This document shows positions 1 to 4,135 of a stretch of DNA of 5,563 nucleotides, one piece after another. This DNA is from Candidatus Aerophobota bacterium (GTDB taxonomy: Bacteria; Aerophobota; Aerophobia; Aerophobales; JAGHCO01). The translations under genes and the position numbers were made by a program. The stretch is from contig JAGHCO010000026.1 of assembly GCA_021160405.1 (NCBI GenBank), positions 1-5,563 of the forward strand, read 5' to 3'. How positions within the stretch are numbered: the stretch's first letter is position 1; each line of letters opens with the position of its first letter. The notes under the pieces are model-generated. The model made no database searches, was not told the origin of the DNA, and was given only the letters and a program-made list of their open reading frames with translations.

Positions 1-153
1 CCATTTCCATAAATGCCCAAAATGTAAAACTCATTTTTCAGGGGGGCAAATTCGGTTCTAACTTCTGCAGCTGGAATAATAAGAAATATGGAGCTAATGT
101 GGCTACTCAAAAAATTGATTATGTCAGTAAGGGGATTAAAAATAGATTACAGG

Positions 154-606
154 CTATATTTTTTTCTCAGCCCCTAAAAGATAGAGTTCTTCTGTTAGGG
201 ATGGCCCTAATGAAATTATCCTCTCTTTAATTCTCTTTGCTTTTTTTATACAGTCTACTTCAAAGGAATATTTGTAATATTCAAAATTCGCATAATCATG
301 CCCTTTGTCTCTCAACTTTTTTTGTATTTCTAAGAATAGCTTCTCCCCTTTTTGGGGGATCACTTTTACCCATCCTTCTACTATTCCGTTTGGCAAATAA
401 TTTAAAAGTTCCAAGTCAATGATTATAGTCGCAGATTTGCCAGATTTTATATATTGCTTTCTTCCGTCTCTATGCTTAACTAAATAATAAGAAACTTTAT
501 CGGTGGTATCTACTACGGGATCTTTAGCTCCTTGAACGTAAACACACGTGGTGAAAAACAAGAGCAATAATGTTGTTAGGATCATCCTACTAATTAAGCG
601 TTTCAT
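154..606 (-). CDS. Small exported protein, surface-adhesin E-like (150 aa)
   Basis: Begins MKRLISRM followed by a hydrophobic stretch (about 9-22), a typical signal peptide. A Cys at residue 21 follows FTT, which is a poor lipobox (Thr at -1), so cleavage by signal peptidase I near VQG-A (26/27) is at least as likely as lipidation. The mature part is about 125 residues: VSYYLVKHRDGRKQYI, a strand rich in Ile (TIIIDLELL), VEGWVKVIP around Trp79, then YKYSFEVDCIKKAKRIKERIISLGPS with Cys119. This layout (short strands, a WVK motif, then a [D/V]C plus basic run and a short strand) resembles the surface-adhesin protein E family of small periplasmic or surface proteins of unknown function. The match is from memory and weak. 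The gene lies 255 bases from the HerA-like stop behind its own Shine-Dalgarno, so it is probably an independent transcription unit with no visible link to the operon. The stop is TAG; no terminator is obvious downstream. Confidence 0.72.
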   Translation of the reverse strand: MKRLISRMILTTLLLLFFTTCVYVQGAKDPVVDTTDKVSYYLVKHRDGRKQYIKSGKSATIIIDLELLNYLPNGIVEGWVKVIPQKGEKLFLEIQKKLRDKGHDYANFEYYKYSFEVDCIKKAKRIKERIISLGPSLTEELYLLGAEKKI

Positions 607-615
607 TTTTTGTAA

Positions 616-624
616 CTCCTCCTT
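616..624 (-). promoter_or_regulatory. Ribosome binding site of the small exported-protein gene
   Basis: AAGGAGGAG in the coding sense, ending 9 bases before the ATG at 606. It decides the start: an in-frame TTG at 636 would place this site inside the coding region and would add ten hydrophilic residues in front of a normal signal peptide. Confidence 0.8.
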
Positions 625-653
625 CCCTGCCCGCAATGAGCAGACAACGGTCG

Positions 654-720
654 CAGCTTAAAAGAAGTTTTTGCGAAGCAAAAATTTGGGTGAGCCCATA
701 GGGCGAACCTTTTATGCTGT
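654..720. repeat. Nested inverted repeats capable of a multi-branched fold
   Basis: Outer arms 654-663 (CAGCTTAAAA) and 711-720 (TTTTATGCTG) are complementary at 9 of 10 positions. They enclose two further hairpins: TTTTTGC-GAA-GCAAAAA (669-685), perfect over 7 pairs, and GGT-GA-GCCC-ATA-GGGC-GA-ACC (690-710), in which a symmetrical GA/GA internal loop separates two paired segments. The second hairpin is followed by TTTT on the plus strand, but those bases also pair in the outer arm. The arrangement could be a structured leader upstream of the exported-protein gene, a remnant of a small mobile element, or a bidirectional termination region. No known RNA family was recognised. Confidence 0.35.
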
Positions 721-744
721 GTTGTGCGTCGTATTACATAAGCT

Positions 745-762
745 GTTCTTGTTATCAAGAAC
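745..762. repeat. Perfect 7-bp inverted repeat with 4-base loop
   Basis: GTTCTTG-TTAT-CAAGAAC. It is perfect over 7 pairs, about 100 bases after the HerA-like stop and about 140 bases before the start of the exported-protein gene. It may be an operator-like palindrome for that gene or the stem of a weak terminator. No T-tract follows on either strand, which argues against an intrinsic terminator. Confidence 0.4.
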
Positions 763-861
763 CTTTGATGTATAAAGTACTTTCTTGTACATTACTAAAG
801 TAGACAAATTATTCTTACAATGGAAAAGCAGGATTCCCATTTTATAAAGAAGACATTGGTT

Positions 862-1863
862 CTATTCATGTTTTTTTAAAAATTGCATAGTAATATTGAA
901 TGCATTTCTCTCGCCGCTGTGGCCTTTTTCATATGCTTTCTTGGACATCCAGTGTTTAAACCATCTCTCAAAAGCTTGTTTTCCTATGCCCAATCTACGC
1001 AGATCCTGGCACTCATTATATATTTTGATACTCGTGAGATTTTTGGATTTAACCAATTCAACAAGACTGTCAAATATTTTCTCTCCCTTTCTTCTTTGGA
1101 ATTGCTCAATCTTTTCTTCTCTAGCTGCCGCTTCACTCAAAAGTCTGTCTATGTCGCTTTCTGTATAAGTAAAAATTGGCCGCGGAAACTCTATAATAAG
1201 AGGGCGTGTAAACAATGAGTGACGGAGTAATAGTTTACCCTTCGGCAGAGATGCCACTAAGTATTGTAGATCCCTTGATATCCAAGCATATGTAGAATCT
1301 CGAAGTTCAGCGACTTCGCTACGTCCGACCAGTTGAGTTGCGGTATTCCCATAGACCTCTCTTTCAACCCCTGAAGCAAATTGTTGTGCTCCAATAAGAA
1401 CCAGGCCAATACTTCGGCCACGAGCTGCAATATCAACTATCCTTTGTTTTAGCGGTGAATCTATTGAGCGACTTGGAGCAAATTTATTAAGTTCATCAAC
1501 AAAAACCATTATGCTGTCGAATCGTCGCTGTTGCTGTGACTTAACTTTATCTTCTTCCAAAATTCTTGCTAAACGGTCAATAACATTATAGAAGACGATG
1601 CGTTTACCTTTATCGTTAAGCCCTTGTATGTCGATGACCCAAAGGTCACCGCTTTTGAGTTTCTCGATGGGTAGGTCTTTCCCGTGTGGGCTGTCATAAG
1701 AGAAGAGTCCACGTAAACGGTCTTGGGTGGTTACGCGAAGAAGTCTCAAGACTTTCGCAACCGTTGCTCCATGATGTCCATACCAAGTCCCATACTTAGA
1801 AGTGGAAGTAGAAGAGAGTGCCTTCTCAAGGTAATCTATTACATCGCTAAAGCTTTCTAATCC
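862..1863 (-). CDS. HerA-like ATPase, C-terminal part downstream of the in-frame TAA
   Basis: This is the same reading frame continued after the TAA, open for 333 sense codons. A gene finder may begin it at the TTG at 1749, but there is no Shine-Dalgarno at a usable distance from it, and that TTG lies inside conserved HerA sequence (TWYGHHGATVAKV-L-RLLRV). A separate start there is therefore not credible without experimental support. It carries Walker B (MVFVDELNKF), the IGAQQF segment, the NTATQLVGR segment with the possible arginine finger, and a charged C-terminal tail (about residues 575-652 of the restored protein) rich in Lys, Arg and Glu, with a predicted helical character and a WFKHWMSKKAY core. 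That tail could be a small DNA- or partner-binding domain; I do not recognise it. The stop is TAG. No P-loop is present, so this part alone is not an ATPase. Confidence 0.6.
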   Translation of the reverse strand, partial: GLESFSDVIDYLEKALSSTSTSKYGTWYGHHGATVAKVLRLLRVTTQDRLRGLFSYDSPHGKDLPIEKLKSGDLWVIDIQGLNDKGKRIVFYNVIDRLARILEEDKVKSQQQRRFDSIMVFVDELNKFAPSRSIDSPLKQRIVDIAARGRSIGLVLIGAQQFASGVEREVYGNTATQLVGRSEVAELRDSTYAWISRDLQYLVASLPKGKLLLRHSLFTRPLIIEFPRPIFTYTESDIDRLLSEAAAREEKIEQFQRRKGEKIFDSLVELVKSKNLTSIKIYNECQDLRRLGIGKQAFERWFKHWMSKKAYEKGHSGERNAFNITMQFLKKHE

Positions 1864-1866
1864 TTA
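1864..1866 (-). other. In-frame TAA stop inside the HerA-like gene
   Basis: The context in the coding sense is GAA AAA TAA GGA TTA GAA. Codon 319 is the only stop between the ATG at 2820 and the TAG at 862. The next 38 codons to the TTG at 1749 contain no stop, and the frame does not change, so this is a base substitution type of lesion, not an indel. TAA excludes selenocysteine and pyrrolysine. The preceding A5 run is short for slippage-based phase variation. Confidence 0.9.
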
Positions 1867-2820
1867 TTTTTCAGAATGGTCTTCTACAGTTCCAAGAACA
1901 CCGTAGGTGCGCTCATCCAAGTCTTCAGGATCAATAAGATTATATAATTTTATTGGGCAGCTGGGATCGACTACATTCCCATAAGTCCAGTAAAAAACTT
2001 CCATTTTCCCATCTTGTCTAAGACTATCTGGACGGTGAAGATCGTACTTCATAGCCGGAGCAAAATATCGCAACTGATCTTCATCAAATGTCAAATTAAC
2101 ACCAGCATTTTGGATCTCCTGGTAGAGCTGCCTCTTCTCCAAAGGCAGGAGGTCTATAATATCTTGAACTTCATTCCTATTTCTCTCCAAGAAAAGCAAA
2201 TCCTCACTCTTTAGGTTGAAAGCTACTACTGCAACTTTACGTTTCTCCTGCTTTGCACGGCTTAGTAAGGATTGAATGAGAAAAATAGCTGCAGAGGTTT
2301 TCGTCGCAAGTCCAGATGCCCCTGAGATATTTATATGAGCACCCTCCGGTCCCAACAGAAATTTCTCACTAAGTACAGCATTGACAATATTTTCGGGATC
2401 TGGCCCATTGCGAACAATCCCGCATACCACTGGGTCGTCGATTTGATCCATGTTATATGCTTCTCTAATTTCAGAGGAAGTAGCAAAACGGACAATCCCC
2501 CCACGTGCTGGACGAATACGCTGGGAATTACTGCCGATTACCTCGGCCGTAACCAGCTCTACACTTGTACGTTCAGTGGGAGGGACGGTTTGCGGTTGAC
2601 CAAAATCATGGCTGAAGAACTCAGCAAACGCACTTTCAGCATCGGTATAATATTGCATTTGACTAACAAGGCCATAAATTTTCTCACTGCCCTCTTCGGC
2701 AACAACAATGTCTCCAATCTGCAACTCTTCAGCATTTTCGGCCAACCAAAATTTAAATTCAGTGGTATTTGTTGGTGCATTCCTTGTAGCGCACACTTTT
2801 CCCAGAAGTTTTCTAGCCAT
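1864..2820 (-). CDS. HerA-like ATPase, N-terminal fragment (318 aa) as read to the TAA
   Basis: This is the part of the HerA-like gene that would be translated normally. It holds the HAS-barrel-like N-terminus (IGDIVVAEE and IYGLVSQM are typical beta strands), a connecting region, and the P-loop with Lys174-Thr175 and Ser176. The P-loop is unusual: SGASGLATKTS has Thr where the GxxxxGK[ST] consensus has Gly. I recall similar ISGxSGxATKTS forms in DUF87/HerA relatives, so this is probably a subfamily trait. It ends before Walker B and the hexamer-interface elements, so on its own it should not hydrolyse ATP. Start choice: ATG with GGAGG six bases upstream. Annotated separately because an automatic pipeline would call it as a gene; the preferred interpretation is the single interrupted gene 862-2820. 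Confidence 0.7.
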   Translation of the reverse strand: MARKLLGKVCATRNAPTNTTEFKFWLAENAEELQIGDIVVAEEGSEKIYGLVSQMQYYTDAESAFAEFFSHDFGQPQTVPPTERTSVELVTAEVIGSNSQRIRPARGGIVRFATSSEIREAYNMDQIDDPVVCGIVRNGPDPENIVNAVLSEKFLLGPEGAHINISGASGLATKTSAAIFLIQSLLSRAKQEKRKVAVVAFNLKSEDLLFLERNRNEVQDIIDLLPLEKRQLYQEIQNAGVNLTFDEDQLRYFAPAMKYDLHRPDSLRQDGKMEVFYWTYGNVVDPSCPIKLYNLIDPEDLDERTYGVLGTVEDHSEK

Positions 2821-2821
2821 T

Positions 2822-4135
2822 TTACACCTCCGGAGTGACTGAAATATATTTCACCGTGGTGTGAGGATAAATCATGCTTCTAAGATATTCCTCACACATA
2901 AATATGGGATATAATAGATTATGCCAGCGTTTGTCAGGAAAGCTCGTTGGCAACCTTTCGCGAATTACAGCTTGTGTGATAGCATCTACAAAGCGCGTAT
3001 CCTCTTCACCCCATAAATCTGCAGAACCCTTGTTCGGAAGAACATCTGGGAGAAGTTCAATGCGAACTAATCCATAGGTAGGTGAACTATATTTAACGGT
3101 TCTAAGCCTCACATACCATGAAGCTCGCTTGCCGCTAAACCTAACAATGTCATCTGCAGAAGTTCCTGACTCTAGTGAACTTTCATCTGGCGGAGAATGC
3201 AACAAAAAGACAGGAGAACGCTGGAATTGTTTAAGTTGCAGTACTTTGTTATGTTCTTTAGCATTGAGAAACCGTGTATTAAAACTTTTACTAATACCAA
3301 TTGCAAATTGAAGAACGGGCCCACGCACATCTGTAATAACGCCGTCAATAACCAAAAAATTATGTTCTTTTTCTTTAGCTTTCTTACATGAAAAATCTCG
3401 TGCGAAATCATCGTGGAGTTCTTGTTCAAGAATCGCTCTATGACGACGGTTCCATCTTCTAGAAAGATTTCTAAAGAAGTTTATATCAGTTAAATTTTTC
3501 CTGAGTTCACGGGTGGGTATTCGGTCATGTTTTTCATTTCCCTTTTCGTCATATACTACTTTTCCACCTTCTCTAACAGGAGCCGGATCGTAACTAGTGT
3601 CCCTCCACTTTAGATTACCAATAGTTGGCATACCTTTTGCGACCCATTTCCTCACTGCTTCAATATCTGTGACCTCTCCCATAAATTCGAAAGGTAAAAA
3701 CACAGAAAAATTATTCCTGGCATACTTTCTAATTATTTTTAAATGGCGATTCTCCCGATGTAGAATAGCTGCAGCCACTTGACCTACGCTAACAGGAACC
3801 CGTTCTCCCGTTTTTAACACAGGTACATTGGCGACCCAACTTGTCCGCTGGATACCATCTAAGAAATACGATAGCTTTATATCAAAACCGTAATCAGCAT
3901 CTTCATCTATACTCAGCACTTGTCCCCATATTTCACGATCTTCTGCTTTTCGACCTAACTGACGGCCATAAGTCTCTAGAAGTGAAACGCTCGAGGTATC
4001 ACTAAGAGACACAACGGGACGTAAAGATAATTCTTCTTCTGTTACACCTATGTCGACTACTTCTGCTTTTGTACTAGTACGAAGATCCTTAAAAACGCTA
4101 TAAAAAAGTCTCAACTCCCTACTTGCCTTAGCCAT
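2822..4135 (-). CDS. nurA: NurA-like nuclease (NurA domain protein, 437 aa)
   Basis: Probable NurA-family nuclease, the partner of HerA translocases; characterised NurA proteins are metal-dependent DNases that bind the HerA hexamer. Visible motifs (437-residue numbering): YFLDGIQRT at 90-98 with Asp93 in the place of the first metal-binding Asp; acidic ILEQELHDD at 235-243; VIDGVI at 262-267 with Asp264; the family-typical GISKSFNTRFL at 280-290; and a C-terminal LLYPIFMCEEYL at 407-418 where NurA usually has Tyr-Pro and then a His. That His is not evident here. The start is the ATG at 4135, not the ATG six codons upstream at 4153: a GGAGG at 4145-4149 sits 9 bases before the inner ATG and lies within those six codons. 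The start overlaps the end of the PAPS-reductase-like gene by 8 bases, and the TAA stop is 1 base before the herA start, so translational coupling is expected. The family call comes from motif recall, without an alignment; the context with HerA supports it strongly. Confidence 0.72.
   Translation of the reverse strand: MAKASRELRLFYSVFKDLRTSTKAEVVDIGVTEEELSLRPVVSLSDTSSVSLLETYGRQLGRKAEDREIWGQVLSIDEDADYGFDIKLSYFLDGIQRTSWVANVPVLKTGERVPVSVGQVAAAILHRENRHLKIIRKYARNNFSVFLPFEFMGEVTDIEAVRKWVAKGMPTIGNLKWRDTSYDPAPVREGGKVVYDEKGNEKHDRIPTRELRKNLTDINFFRNLSRRWNRRHRAILEQELHDDFARDFSCKKAKEKEHNFLVIDGVITDVRGPVLQFAIGISKSFNTRFLNAKEHNKVLQLKQFQRSPVFLLHSPPDESSLESGTSADDIVRFSGKRASWYVRLRTVKYSSPTYGLVRIELLPDVLPNKGSADLWGEEDTRFVDAITQAVIRERLPTSFPDKRWHNLLYPIFMCEEYLRSMIYPHTTVKYISVTPEV
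2827..2831 (-). promoter_or_regulatory. Ribosome binding site of the HerA-like gene
   Basis: GGAGG lies within the last codons of the NurA-like gene, 6 bases before the ATG at 2820. Together with the 1-base gap between the TAA of the upstream gene and this ATG, it indicates coupled translation of the two partners. Confidence 0.8.

Larger units (their letters stand above)
607..861. other. Gene-free spacer between the HerA-like gene and the exported-protein gene
   Basis: This 255-base stretch contains no open frame I can support on either strand. It holds the 5' untranslated region of the small exported-protein gene, whatever terminator ends the operon, and several inverted repeats listed separately. 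Just after the HerA-like stop there is a weak imperfect stem (about 819-841, AATGG against CCATT), but no T-run follows it on the minus strand, so I do not call it a terminator. GTAC...GTAC at 777-790 is a short 4-base inverted repeat of doubtful value. No convincing -35/-10 pair was found for the downstream gene. Confidence 0.5.
862..2820 (-). pseudogene. herA: HerA-type ATPase/DNA translocase interrupted by one in-frame TAA
   Basis: The frame from the ATG at 2820 to the TAG at 862-864 would encode 652 codons and contains exactly one stop, TAA at codon 319. Restored, the order is that of a HerA/FtsK-clade ATPase: N-terminal beta-rich HAS-barrel-like region (about 1-115), P-loop SGASGLATKTS (166-176), the 38 codons after the stop including a YGTWYGHHGATVAKVL stretch that aligns with the conserved helix of the family, Walker B MVFVDELNKF with Asp442-Glu443, IGAQQF (476-481), VGRS with Arg500 as a candidate arginine finger, and a C-terminal extension of about 75 residues. 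HerA forms hexamers that pump DNA to NurA. The gene starts 1 base after the NurA-like stop, and its GGAGG (2827-2831, 6-base spacing) lies in the end of that gene. Because both halves and the sequence between them remain conserved, the stop is a recent nonsense mutation, a sequencing error, or a recoded site. Whether protein is made is not known. Confidence 0.85.

Noticed and set aside
3..227. Plus-strand frame 3 open for about 75 codons from the left edge to a TAA at 225-227
   Set aside because: It runs into and antisense to the end of the exported-protein gene, its translation resembles no known protein and has no clear domain, and frame 2 is an equally plausible continuation of an edge gene.
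640..735. Integron attC-like recombination site
   Set aside because: The fold-back arms and GTTGTGC/GACAAC-like ends suggested it, but the RYYYAAC and GTTRRRY core boxes do not match and the gene arrangement is not that of a cassette array.
883..1218. Plus-strand open frame of 111 codons (and an overlapping one of 90 codons from 896)
   Set aside because: Antisense shadows of the HerA-like C-terminal region: no ribosome binding site, no recognisable domain, atypical composition.
862..1749. Independent 295-residue gene starting with TTG at 1749
   Set aside because: No ribosome binding site, a start within conserved HerA sequence, and the same frame continues upstream to the single TAA. It is the C-terminal part of the interrupted gene.
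1864..1866. Stop-codon reassignment (TAA read as an amino acid)
   Set aside because: The other long genes have no in-frame TAA and two of them end with TAA; one occurrence in about 1,700 codons is better explained by mutation or sequencing error.
2335..2838. Plus-strand open frame of 167 codons
   Set aside because: Antisense to the N-terminal half of the HerA-like gene, which has clear family motifs and a strong ribosome binding site; the plus-strand translation shows none.
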